A DNA stretch of 64,000 nucleotides, from contig NC_023749.2 in the NCBI RefSeq assembly GCF_000499845.2, positions 35,723,843 through 35,787,842 of the forward strand, read 5' to 3'. The stretch is from Phaseolus vulgaris (lineage: Eukaryota > Streptophyta > Magnoliopsida > Fabales > Fabaceae). Shown here in pieces: positions 22,343 through 35,100 of this stretch; position 1 is the first letter of the stretch, and every line of letters starts with the position of its first letter. The position numbers were made by a program, and so were the translations under genes. The notes beneath the pieces are model-generated. The model was not told where the DNA came from and made no database searches. It saw nothing but the letters and a program-made list of their open reading frames with translations.

Positions 22343-23755
22343 ATATATTTGATTTTGTATTTCTCATGTTATTAGTTGAGTTATATATATATATATTAAA
22401 GAGATTTATGAATATTATTCGGAATCATATGTTTCATTATATAAAAATAGTGTGTTGAGTTGTTTACAATGATTATGATTAATTCATATAAATAAAATAT
22501 TACCAAATATATTTGATTTTTTTGTATAACAAAGTTTTTTTGTTAAAACTATTACGCTTCGTGTTACAAGATTAATGCATATATCAACTTACTTATACTG
22601 TTTTGCATTTCAATGTAAGAGGTTCGAATAACATAAATTATACTTCAACTTCATAAAACACATGTCGGATTATTCCTAAGCAATTAATTAATACAAAATT
22701 TAATTTATTTTTTATTCATATTGTTAACGTCAAAACTATCCAATAAAAAAAATCTAATAGGTTTAGACTATTATTAGATCATTATTAACAATCTTCCATT
22801 ATTGTATGGTAATGGATATTATAAGTTTTGAATTAATCAAAATAAACAAGAAGATAAAATAGTTTAAATATTAAAGCAGTATGAAAAGATATAGAAAGTT
22901 TTGAAGCAAATATGTAGAGACTTAAATGACAGAGGCATAAGGAAGATCAATATAATGTGTATGCAACAATTAATAACTTCATATGCACAAATTCAAATGT
23001 TTCTCCCCATTTTCTTATTAGTATGTAACCAGCTGTTAAAACTAATAATTTTATTTACCATAGTCTTTTTCACTCCTTTTTTATTTCCTTTAAGTTTGCA
23101 GCATATAGATTAAGAAAATAAATACATTTTTTTTTTATTTTTATAAAATTATTTGTAATTTCTTAATGTTTATCTTATTTTATATGTAATTTTTAATAAA
23201 AAGGTTACATTATTAAATGGGCACATATAATATTGGTTATTCATAATTATTCTTTATTTATAAAAAAACATGTTGAAAGTTGAATATTTAGTTCTTATAA
23301 TATGTTGACATAACAATTATATAAGATCCAGAATAAGAAAAATAAAGAAAATATCCTTTTACATTAAAATAACTTTTTGTTTTAAAAATATTTTATAATA
23401 AATAAATATTTTTAAATTAAAAAGATAAATAATATATAATAAAATGAAGCCTTATTAAAAACTCTTGTGTAAAAGAAAAAAACAGATATTAGATAATGTA
23501 GTATAATAGAAACCATAAAAAGTATATTAAAATTATATTACTTCTTCTAACATTTATAATTTGTTCTATATTTGTTATTTTTATAGGATCGTCAATATTA
23601 ATTTCAAAGAAATTATATTCATTCATTTTCAAAAGGTGAGATGATGAGAATTCTTCATAATGTAAAAAATAATGATAGGAAAAAAAATATTAAACCAACA
23701 ATCAATAATAATAGTAATAATAATTAAAAAACCCACTCAATAGTCAATGGTCAAC
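22343..23755. other. AT-rich intergenic DNA
   Basis: Very AT-rich, with a short TA microsatellite at about 22384-22397 and A-runs. No gene seen. The last part, next to the NDR1-like stop codon, is presumably that gene's 3' UTR. Confidence 0.5.
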
Positions 23756-24382
23756 TCAAGTGAGAAAGAAGCCGGTGACAAGAACTCCAACAACCGCCAC
23801 ATACCAACTCCGAACCACCGCAGCTCCGGACCCGAGCCTTGGAGGAACGTCCCCGAGCCTAATCTCTTTAGGCTCGACCTTCTCCCCGGAGCTAGCATTA
23901 ACCTCAACATTAGCCCCTCCGGCCAAACGGTGCCGCTTAATGTAAAACGCCAGCCACACCTTGTACTTCACCCTAGTCGCGAACTCCACACGCAGAAACA
24001 CATTCCCGTTTTTCACCGCCGCCGTGCGGTTGAGTCGTGCTAAGTGCGGCGCCACGGCGGAACCCCACTTGCGCGCGGTTTTTTCGCGGCCCTGGTAGAA
24101 TGGTAGGAGCGTGGCGTTGGTGAGAGGGCGCGTGGTGGTGTTGTCGAGGAAGAGCGCGAAGGTGACTAGAACGGCGCCGTATTTGACGCCCTTGTCCTTG
24201 TTGTCGTTTTTAAGGGAGAGTTGGAAGACGATGGTGTCGTTTTGGGTGAGGAGAGAGAGGGATTGGAGGGAGCATTGGGGAGGTTGAGTGCGGAGACTGA
24301 GCCAGAGGAAGAGCGCTGAGAAACCCAGGGAGAAGAGGGTGGCGAGGCAGCACGCGCAGCAGTCGGGGCGTGCAGGTGCCAT
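23756..24382 (-). CDS. NDR1: NDR1-like (LEA_2 / NDR1-HIN1-like) membrane protein
   Basis: Intact single-exon gene of 208 codons, ATG at 24382-24380, TGA at 23758-23756. NDR1 is a plasma-membrane, GPI-anchored protein needed for resistance signalling by CC-NBS-LRR receptors such as RPS2. The same features appear here. A short Cys-rich N-terminus (CCACC) is followed by a membrane segment (about residues 11-30, FSLGFSALFLWLSLR). The conserved blocks NKDKGVKY and FYQGREKTARKWG and a late V.YK.W segment form the LEA_2-type ectodomain. NxT/S sites are present. A hydrophobic C-terminal tail after small residues suits GPI addition. Coding DNA is much GC-richer than its surroundings. It is divergent from the PPR gene, about 1.6 kb away. 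Family assignment is strong; orthology to Arabidopsis NDR1 is inferred. Confidence 0.88.
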   Translation of the reverse strand: MAPARPDCCACCLATLFSLGFSALFLWLSLRTQPPQCSLQSLSLLTQNDTIVFQLSLKNDNKDKGVKYGAVLVTFALFLDNTTTRPLTNATLLPFYQGREKTARKWGSAVAPHLARLNRTAAVKNGNVFLRVEFATRVKYKVWLAFYIKRHRLAGGANVEVNASSGEKVEPKEIRLGDVPPRLGSGAAVVRSWYVAVVGVLVTGFFLT

Positions 24383-26008
24383 GCACGTGACTGGTGAAGA
24401 AGAAGAAGAAAAAGAAGAAGAGAGTTTTATGGGCAGTGGTGATGTACTGAGATGCTGGTTGGAATCGATGATGGAGTGTTGCTGTTTGAAATTCTTTTCT
24501 CTTCTGCCCCTCTTCGAATGTCTTCCACCTTCATCTTCAATTATTCTTCCTTTTCACTAATTCAAATATTACATTTTTCAAATAAGTTTTAAATTCTCGT
24601 ATAATTATTTTTCATTTTTTTTTATGGAATGTTATTTTTTTTTTATATTTTTTAATTCAATTTCTGCGATTTAATTTTATTCAGTTTTCTTGTTGTCGAT
24701 ATTATTAAATTTTAACAAGTTTATTTTAAATTACTATGGTTTAGGGTTTAGTGATGGTAGTTCTTCATGTACTTTTAATTTTTTTCCTGCACCCCACAAT
24801 GTTATGCAAAGATCAAACTCTTTCTATTGTTTTTTAAGAACCCTAAAATGCACTTGAACTGTATTTATTTTTTTTGCATTCTGGATTATGGAATATGGAA
24901 AAATTTCATATTGATACTTGAGTAAAATTTCAGATCTACCAATCCGTAATTCAAAATATGTATTTCACATTTAAAAATCCATCGTTCAAAAAAAGTATTC
25001 AAGATTCACCAATTCGTAACAGACATATGCATTATGGATTTAGAAATCCATAATTAAAAAAAAATATTCTAAATCCATCAATCCATAACAAAATTAGGCT
25101 TCCAGATTCAGCAATCCGAAAATCAATAATTTATGCAAAATTTGCTTATGGAAAACACCCTCATTCGAAAAAAAAAATGATTCAATTATGGATTGATAAA
25201 TCCGTAACACACTTCCAGATCTCGATTTCCAATAACAACGGTATCATTTTTCAAATAAAAGTTAGATTTAGAAAATTGTAAGCAAACTTGAAAGTTTGAT
25301 AACAAGAGAGACCTATAATCTTGAATTAGTTGTAGGTTTTGTTCGATAAGTGAAGTAGTGTTTAAGATTCCTTCATATAATAATATACGTGGAGTATAGA
25401 AAATAACTATATAATCTGAAATATTAAAATCACTTATTGTCCATACACCCATGACATTCTAAATTTATAGAATATTGTTTTTTCTTTTCATTCAATCTAA
25501 CAAAATCTAACAATAACATGTGATTTATGCTATAAGTATCATTATGTAGTCAATCATATAAAAAATATTCTTAAAATGTGATAGTTGTAATTCTTGTTTG
25601 ATAAATATATTTTTAAAAAATTATACTTTTATATTTTTAAAGAAAAATACGTAATTTTGTAACTTATTTTAATAGTGTGTATTTGTACTTTAAGTTAAAA
25701 GTTAAAGACATACACAATTAAAATGTTAATATTATTAATCATTAAGTAATTATTTGTTAATTTTGTTGCTTTTATTTATTTATTTAGTGTCCTTTTTATT
25801 TTGATTTTCTTTCTTTCACTAGTCCGACACCCTCGGTTACAACATTTTGTTATTCTGTGTTCATGTTCGCCATGTATGCAGTGGTTGGGTTCCCACTTCA
25901 GCTTGCACAGCAACACAAAACGCATTTTTAGAACGAACGAAACTAACAATTCTGCAACAAAAGCTAAGCACCCAAACTCGTATTTTTCTACCTTGTTGCA
26001 GAGCTTAG
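24383..26008. other. Intergenic region between divergent NDR1-like and PPR genes
   Basis: It should hold both promoters. A CTT/TTC-rich tract on the minus strand (about 24394-24422) lies just upstream of the NDR1-like ATG and looks like a 5' UTR pyrimidine tract. The middle is AT-rich with a degenerate repeat at 24890-25210. A TTTATTTATTTATTT tract lies near 25770, upstream of the PPR gene. I cannot place TATA boxes with confidence. Confidence 0.5.
24890..25210. repeat. Degenerate short repeat (ATCCATAA / ATCCGTAA motifs)
   Basis: Related blocks such as CCAATCCGTAA, CCAATTCGTAAC, AAATCCATAATT, CAATCCATAAC and GATAAATCCGTAAC recur roughly every 50-70 bp. The origin is unknown. Confidence 0.4.
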
Positions 26009-26189
26009 ATGCGCGCCCCCACCGTAAGAAACCTATGCACTCTCAGCGCCCTCTTCCGCTCTCGGTTAACCCGCAACCTCGACACCAAAGTTGAAACCTT
26101 TAGAAAATCTTCTCCTGAATTCGAAGTGGGTTTTGGTTCTGAACTGCAACACTCCTCAGAGTTCGACCTTCCTCGTAACTCTTCCCGAG
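26009..26189 (+). CDS. PPR gene exon 1
   Basis: Carries the start ATG and the presumed mitochondrial presequence. The donor is CGAG|GTACCC and the exon ends in phase 1. Confidence 0.8.
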
Positions 26190-29100
26190 GTACCCTTCTC
26201 AAGTTTTAATTTTTATGCCTACCCATGTTTTCATCTATTTTAAGTCTCATAGAGGAGTCGTATTGCGTTAATGAGTTTTGTGTTTATTTGAACTAAACGA
26301 GTTTGAAAAAAAAAAATATTGGGCTTTGTGCTAGCGAATGCTTTTGTTTCACTTGTTTTGTTTCTTGGGGTTACTTTGGTGTGTTGTTGGGGTATTTGGG
26401 TTCTAATGGTGTTGTTTTTTCAACGTTTTGGTGCAGGGGATTTGGTCGACGAAGATGGGAAAACTGCTCAACTCTCTGCTATACTGTGCTGTAAGTGTTT
26501 GTTGAAATTACTGACAGAGTACATGTCTTGTGTTTTACTTCGGGTGACGTGGTTACCTAGAGAATTGAAATGGCCTTTTGCTCATGTTTTTGTTTTGTGT
26601 CAATGTTGGGCATGTGCTGTTTTTTTCTTTTGCAGCTAAACAGGACAAGGGGTCTGGTTATGATGAGGTCGATCACGAAGAAAAATGGAAAAGTGTGGTA
26701 GAAATACCATGGATACCAGACATGCCTCATGGTAAATTATCGGGCAAACGAAAGGAGCTAGGGCGTGAGCGGAAGCTTAAGTGGATTTTTAAATACTCAG
26801 GTGATGTCCGTTTCAACAGGTTAATTAAATTCTGTGCAGATAAACTAGGAACAACAAACACAGTTAATGTGTTGGGTCACTTGGGTCGAAAAACAGGCGT
26901 CAAGGAGTACAATACACTGATAAGAATGTGCGTACAGAAGGCTAGGGTGACTGATGATGAATACATTGCTCTAAGTGAAATGAGTAAGGCTTTTCACCTT
27001 TTCAAATTAATGAGGGATTGTGGATTTCCACTTGAAGAGCAAACATATGATCCACTTCTTCGGTATATAATTGATATGGGTTTGGTTCAAGAATTTCAAC
27101 TTTTCTCTGATATTATCAAAGCTGAGAATCCTGGTTCAGCTTCACGATTGGGTTACTATGAAATGTTGCTGTGGTTAAGAGTTGACAATGAAGAAATGAT
27201 CCGGGACATTTGTGAGTTTATTACAGTCGATGATAGAGAAGACACTTCTGCCTTACGAGGTTGGTCAATCAATTTTAATGATTTGTTTTGTCTAATTTTG
27301 AACATTCAGTACAGGATTTTAAAAGCAACTTGTAAGAAATTTGTAAGTTGCTTTATTTTTTTTCATTTATGCTCTGGTTGATCGAGAGAAGAGAAATAGG
27401 ATGGATGGAAATTGTTTGAGATATGCTTTGATTATGGTACGGATATATGATTTGATTATATTTAATAGAGAGATATGATATAATTTGATTGGGAAACATC
27501 TTACCAACTATTTCTCATTATTGGAATCTTTTATGAGGAGACAGTTTAGTGAAAATATCTGCTATTTGAAGTTCCTTAGGGACATGGATTGTAACCACAA
27601 GGCCTCTGTCAAGATTAATTTTGATGAAATACTTGTCAATTTCAATGTTTGGTCCTATTATTACCAGTTTATAGGCAATGTTCATGGCTGACTTGTTATC
27701 ACATTACAATTGCATAGATTAATAATATCTCCTTGTTAGTCAATAATATCTTTTAATAGGTCAGTATTTCAACAAATATAAAAAGGATGAGTGGAAATGT
27801 GTAAGAAATAAAATAGAAGTTAATGGTATTTGGTTGAAGAGAAATAGAGAAAATATAAAGAGATGAATGCAAATAAGTTAAAAATAGTATAGGGGTTCCA
27901 CCGATTTCAAAATTAATTATCCTCCAAATCCCCTAAATTAAACAAGACCAACTTATTTCCATCCTCTAAACCAATAAGGGTAGTAGGGACCACAATGACA
28001 CCTTCTATAAGACATATTCTTGTTCTTGCTACCAGGGAATACTAAGTGACACACTTTAAATGATAACTGCTTTGGAAATGGATGTTTATGCCTGTGCTAC
28101 AATCAATGGTATTTTTCTTAATTCATACCATGTTAGAAACACAGTAAGAAAACTGAATTTGCACTAAATTGTATTCGAAATATGTTGCTGGCCTCCAGCT
28201 TCCTAATAATAGAAGTGACTGTGCTAAGCATAGTTATTTGAAAATCAGTGTATGCAAAACAATTCATCTTGTTCTGTATTTTTATGTCCAAGTCCAAGCA
28301 ACATTTTTGTATAACATTTTTGTTTCACGTGGTAGACAAAACTCAGCTAAAATCAATTGCTGTTGCAGTAAGTTACTTGATGGCTCTTTGTGAAAGTGAT
28401 CGGAAGATGCAGCTTTTGGATGTGGTGAAGAATATAGACATCATCAAGCTTTTATCAGCAGAATCTATTGAAAATATATTCCAATCATTAGGCAGGCTCC
28501 AGCTGGAATCTGTTGCAGAGGATATACTTTTGGATTTGAGAGCACGTGGTATGATTATGATCTTATTTTCTTTAAACATCTTTGGAGATGGAATTAGACG
28601 TGGTGCACTCTTTTGTTTATTAGATAAGACCTTAGGTATATATATGTGTTCCACTTTATATTACAACTGTGTTTTTCTTGGGATTTAGATATTTGATGTG
28701 TTTGGTTTGTAAAATTATCATTATGATATAGTGTTGAAAAGATAGAAACCGAGATTACATATGAAGAATTTTGTGTTTTAAACTACAACAGAGCTATTCA
28801 ATTTATTGAGGAGAGAACATGATTGTAGAATATTTAGTTGCCTTATTTAGACTAATAACAAAATTATAGAATCAATCTAATTGATACTAATATCATTAGT
28901 TACTATATATGTAGAATTCTAACATATCTACAAGATTTTAACATTCCCCCTTAATCAGGAGGATGTAGGTCATATACACTTAGCTTGTTACATATGTAGA
29001 TAGAGGATATAGGTCATATGCACTAAGCTTGTTACATATGTAGATAGTTTGAGGACCACCTGGTGACTTAGCGAATATGTTTGCTAGTTGATTGTGGGAA

Positions 29101-32100
29101 TTGATAGAGCTAGTAAACATTTCCTTGGAGATGACTTTTTCTTTCCCAGTATGATAATCAACTTTAATATGCCTTATCTTTTCATGTAGTACTGGATTTG
29201 AAGTTAGATGCATGACAACATGATTATCACATAGAAGTGATAATTGTATAACCTCCCCAAACTGTTGTTCTTGAAGCAATTGTTTGAGTCATATATAAGC
29301 TCCTAATTGGCTACAACAATTGGTTAATCTGCCTCTGTGCTGAACCTAGCTAAAACATTATGTTTCTTGCTTTTCAAAGGGACAAGGTTATCTTCGACAA
29401 ATATACTAAAACTAGAGGTTAAAAAGAGTACAGGTGGGGTCTCAAGTAGATATTTGTTTTTCTTGTTTTTTTGGGGTGTATGAGTACAATATATTTTATG
29501 CAACACACTATGAGATGCTATAAATGTCTGAAATTGAGTAAACAAATACTCACATGCATTATGTTAGGCAGGAAAATAAAGACAGCACTTGGAGGGTGTA
29601 TCATAGAAGGAAATTTAAAAATAAGGGTTGAGCGGCTTAGTTAGTTGTTGGGTTAGTTAGTTGTGGTGAGGGGGTCTTTAAATAAAGACCAACCTGCTGT
29701 GGGGAAGGGGATCTGAATTGTTGTAAGAAGTTGACAGGATTAAACCTGTGTGAAAGGAGCTATTCTCCTTTGTAACCCTTTTGGGTGTTCTGTTCTGCAC
29801 TGTAATAAAACAGAGTTTTCTTTCTTCTTGTTGTGTTTGGGAGGGATTCTGGGTTTTCTGTTTGGGAACCTAACACATTATCACTTTGCAAAGTTCAAAT
29901 TGGGACACCAAATTGATTTTTGATTTCGTGAAAAGAAGATTGAAAAATAGAACTGGGACCCCAAACATCTGAATGGACTACAATAACAAAAAGGGGACAA
30001 AGCCCAACTAATAGTGTAATTGGAAAAGGAACTATAAATATGCTTACCTAATTGACATCAATCAAAAGACAAAGATTGCAACTTGCAACTTTAATACAAT
30101 AGATGATTCTAAAGTTATATTGCCAAATCCGCATATGGTTATACTATCACCATTTGCAACTGTAAGAAGTTGTTCTCTGGTCATTTTGACATATGAATTG
30201 GAGAGCTTCGAAAAAGGAGTTATGTGATCAGTTGCTCTTCAATCAAGAATCCAAACACCTTGAGAAAAAGGTTCATTAGTATTATATGTACTCTTACCTT
30301 TCTTATCTTTCTGGGTAGGGTATACAATCTAGAGAGTTTAGTCATTGATTTAATCATTGTTTTCAAATGATTATTTTCCTCTTTGAAAGCTTTCATACTA
30401 AACATTGAAAAACACACTACTAAAAAATAATAAAGATTCAACTCTTAACCAGAAAAAGGCCTATTTGGAAACAACCAAATCAGAGTCAAATGAGACGTTG
30501 CCATTGGTGCTAAAGAGGTCCCAAAGACCTTGTGTGTGGTGGTAGCAAGTTACGCATACTTTTCTCGCCCACCGCTAACCTCAACGATGATGGTTAAGAA
30601 TGGCGGTTAACTAGGCAATGGAAACAAAGCTCTGGTACCAACTTGAACTATGTTAGAAATAAATAATTATTTTATTGATATCAATCATATCAATTACATC
30701 CTCATCATCAGTGCTTATAATAACCAAAACCTTTTTAAAATGGAAATAAAAATATGTTGAAATGAATAGGAAGATTCTGAAGATTTTTTTTTAAGTACTA
30801 TGGAGATATTGAGAATATCTTTTACGTTAACAATATGCTATTTACAACATAATTTTATTTAGAATTGTAGAAATTGAAATTAGTTTAAAATTGTAGTCCT
30901 AATGTTTTTGGGCTAGTAAGGGTTAATATACAAGTACACATATATTCATAAACAAGTTTCACTTTGCAAATTATTGAAGCTTTAGAAAAAAAACATGGCT
31001 TTAATTTTCTTAATTCATAATGTATTGTTCTTTAAGGTAGAGATCTATTGTGTGTATATATAGATATATATTTTCTTGAAGCTTTGTTGAAGTTGCATAT
31101 GTACTAATTTATGTTCTTCTAATACTTTGCCCATATTTATTTGGAATGTGAATGGATGGTGAAAATCTGTTCTCCTACGGAAGGATCAAGTATTATCTTC
31201 CTCTTTAAGTTTGTGGCATGTAAAATTTAGGATTTTCATGATGGATTCTTTTGTGATGCAGATTGTGATGCAGATAATATTTCAAACTTCATTGTTAGTT
31301 ATGCTGTTAGCATTCCAAATTTAGCGGTGAGGAACTTCTCATGTCATGAATGCTATGGTAAATGTCCTTGATGCTATGTTATACTTTGATGCGCTTTTGC
31401 CTGCCAACAAGTTTTCTTCTATCCTAGAACCATATTTGTCATTCCCGGATATCAGAGTCGAACTGCTGGCCCCAAAAGTGGGATAGCGGGATGACCGCTA
31501 TTCTAATATTATATATATATATATATTAAATAATTAAGTAAAAGCAAATATAAAACCTAAATTATCAATTTATAATTCTCTAATTCTTAATAATACTAAT
31601 CGAAAGCTCAATAAGAAAATAAGACACTTAATAAAAAAATCATTACTTCAATTAAAAATGAAAATGGCAGCAGAACATAACAAAATCAGAAACTAAATAA
31701 GACATTAAAAAATTAGAAACTGAGAGAAAGACAAGCAGAACTCAGAACTTAATAAAAAGATCGAATAAGTAAACAACATTTTTTTCAAATAACTGAATAA
31801 AAATCTGATATAAAAAAATAGATACTAAATAAGAAATTAAAAAACCAAAAACTAAGATAAAGGCAAGTGTAAGACAAAGGACTGAATAAGAAAAAAGAAA
31901 AAGACTGCATTAGAGAGGTGGTTGTTGGAGAAGGAGGCTTGTGGTGAGGAGAGAGTGGTGACAATGAAACGTGTTGACAATGTGTTATATAAAATATAGC
32001 TTAAAACCTAAAACCCCAAAATACCCTTACAAACCATTACGTGAGGGTATTTGGACCTTTCACATGTTTCACATCCGAGACCTCAAAATTGAGCATCCAA

Positions 32101-35100
32101 GGTCCAATAGGAGAATTGATGAACTAAAGCTAGAAGATTACTAGATTGGGTCACAACAGCTGAAATAGATGCATGTTGATTGGTTGCTTGAAGTTTGAGA
32201 AGCTCATGATACATTGTGATATCTGAAGTAGAAGTGGTGGCATGGGCCACATTGGCTGCCTGATATTGCTGGTGAGCTTTGGTGCGACATTCATGTTCAA
32301 CATGACCTCAACTGTTGCAAAAGTTGGGGCAAGTACATGATTCGAGTGTTACATCAACCTCTAACTAGGTGTTTAGCCATTTATGGCTTCGCATTGACAT
32401 AAATAAAGTAAAGAACAAAGAGCGTAGAGTACACAACTATTCCATGGCTTTTGACAACACACTTAAATATTACTTCTGCAGTGACTTCTACATTGTTCTG
32501 TTGATTCCATGTGAAAAGCTTACCTTAGCAAGCAACTCCAGATCTTGAGCAACTACTGTTTAGTAGTGGTTCTAGGGTCAAGGTCGTGGCAACCACTTGA
32601 CCAAACAAGCCAAACATATTCCTGGCATTGATCAAGCCTGATGGAAGCAAATTGATGCCTCTTTATGTAGAATTTTCTGGTTCTCTATTGATGGAAAATT
32701 GTATCCCCAATATCAAGTTTTTACTACTTGTTATGAGGTATGGAACAAAGCCAAGTGACTTTATTCCAATGATGTTCATTGTCTTTACAATGTTGTCATT
32801 GACCTTATTTCTATAAAGCTTGAAGAGCATGATATGCAAACCTATCTTGGTAAGCTCGATAGCTTAATTGTTGATTATGATGCCCTTATGCCTTTCACTA
32901 ATGATGCAAACAAGTATGCTGAACAACGTGGAAAGTTTTTATGGTTCTTGCATTGGCTAGACTTCCTCGAGTTTGAATCTGTCCGCAATCAAATATTCAA
33001 TATTGTTGTTCCATTTTTATGACAATGTTTACGAATATTACTTTGCCTCTTGGTTCCTCACACGTTTGGGTAGTCTCTTGACCTTTCAATAAATCCATCT
33101 ACCTTTTACCCCAACTTTTCTAACTGGGTCGATGGACTAGTTATCGTGGTCGACATCCTCATTACAACTATTGTCAACAATATGGCCATATTGAGGCAGA
33201 TTGTTGTACAAAGGCATGACAACAACCCAATACCACTAATATTGCTCATGTCGTTTCTCGTAAAGCATCTGCTGAGGTTTCAATTTCTATTGATGCCTAT
33301 AATGAGTATCTTCAATACAAGGCAACCATGCAACATACACAACTTGTCGCTGACGTTGCTCAATCTGGTAATCCCTTAGCCTTTGTTTCCTAGTCCTCTT
33401 CCCTTGGACCTGGGATTCTTGACCTTGGTGCATCGGATCATGTGTTTGATAATAAGTCCCTTGACTCATCTATCTTTTTTTGGATTTTTTACCCTTTGTT
33501 ACCATAACATAAGGCTCTCAAATAAAAGTTCATGGCATTCCTCAAATTCCTAATCTTACCTTAGATTTTGTATTTTATATTTTTGGTTGTCTTGTTAATT
33601 TAATCTCCATTAGCAAACTCACCTGTGACCAAAATTTTGTTTGTGTACAGGATCAACATCTCAGGCAAATGATTGGAGTAGGACATCCTAGTCTTGAAGA
33701 TTATACTATTTATCACAATCGGTTTCTTGTATTTGCATTGCTTCTCAAGCCCCTCAGCATCAACACTTAGGTTATCCTAGTATTGCCAAAATGCATCTTA
33801 TGATTTCAAGTTTTCCTTACCATTTGTCTTTTCAATGTGAGTCCTTGTAGTTAGGTAAACACACTCATCGTAACTATGGTCCTCGAGTTAGTAAAAGTGC
33901 TTCATCCCCTTTTTGATTTGGTTCATGCAGATATTTGTGTCCTAGTATTGTCAATTCAACCTTGGTTTTTAATTACTTATTTAGTTTGATTAATGGTTTT
34001 TCTAGATGTACTTAGTTATTCTTAATGGAAATTCATTTTGATGTTTTTTCTATATTCCATAGTTTCTCATGTGAAATTCAAAATCAATTTGGCATCCTTC
34101 TTAAAATTCACAAATTGACAATGCTCGTGAAATGTGTTGTACGAGTTTAGTCTTTTTTGAATTCAAAGCTATTCTTCATCAAACAACTTGCTCTCACACA
34201 CCAGAATTTGCCAATCACACTTGATTGACATTGCTCGTACCCTTCAACAATATATTATCTTTGTTAATGTACCTTTTTTGAGACTACTTCCTTCTCCACT
34301 TCTATTATATTGGATTCCAATTTTGTAGCAGACTCTTTAGGCATCTTGCGTGTTCCACTCAACTAATTTTTTCTTCGCCACCTCCATTGCACCAATACCA
34401 AAGATGATCATAAAACTCGTTGTTAATCACTTAACTGATCTTCAAGTATCATATTCTCTTCCAATCGTTCCTTTGGACACGCCTCATGCACACGAACTTG
34501 CTATTATGATTTGAAGAGTTACATAAATTTTTGCTCTAGATTATGGGGATACTTTATCTACTGTCACCGAACAAACTTCTATTCACCTCTTTCGACCTAT
34601 GATTGCTATTCATCATTGGCCTCTTCATCATTTGAATATAAAAAATGCCTTCCTACCTTGTACGTTGCAGGTTGAAGTTTATATGTATCAACCCCTTGGT
34701 TTTATTGCTTTTGGTGATTCTTGTCTTGTTTGTAAGTTTTATCTGTTTCTATATGGTTTGAATCAATCCTCTTGGGCATGGTTTGGTCGTTTTAGGTCAG
34801 CCTTGACACAGTTTGTCATGGTTTACTCATGTTTTTGTGCACAAGCTAAAATTGTTATTTTAGGTTTTCTTTAGGGATCACAAAAACTATATAGATAAAG
34901 TAAATGCAAGGTCTATTTTGTATGAAATGTCCTTATCTCTAGCCGATGTGGGATCTCCAACACACCTGCTCATGTTGAGGCTGCTAACTCATGCGTGTGA
35001 CTAGATATTTATGTGTAGTCCAATAACAGCCTTATAGTGAGTGGCACGATAGACCCAACAAACTCTTGTTAGGATAGACTCTGATACCATATTAAAAAGT

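Noticed and set aside
23747..24043. Plus-strand frames overlapping the NDR1-like gene
   Set aside because: Shadows of a GC-rich coding sequence. The minus strand carries the recognisable protein.
26303..26639. Hydrophobic frames across PPR introns 1 and 2
   Set aside because: They read through clear splice sites. The spliced frame explains the region better.
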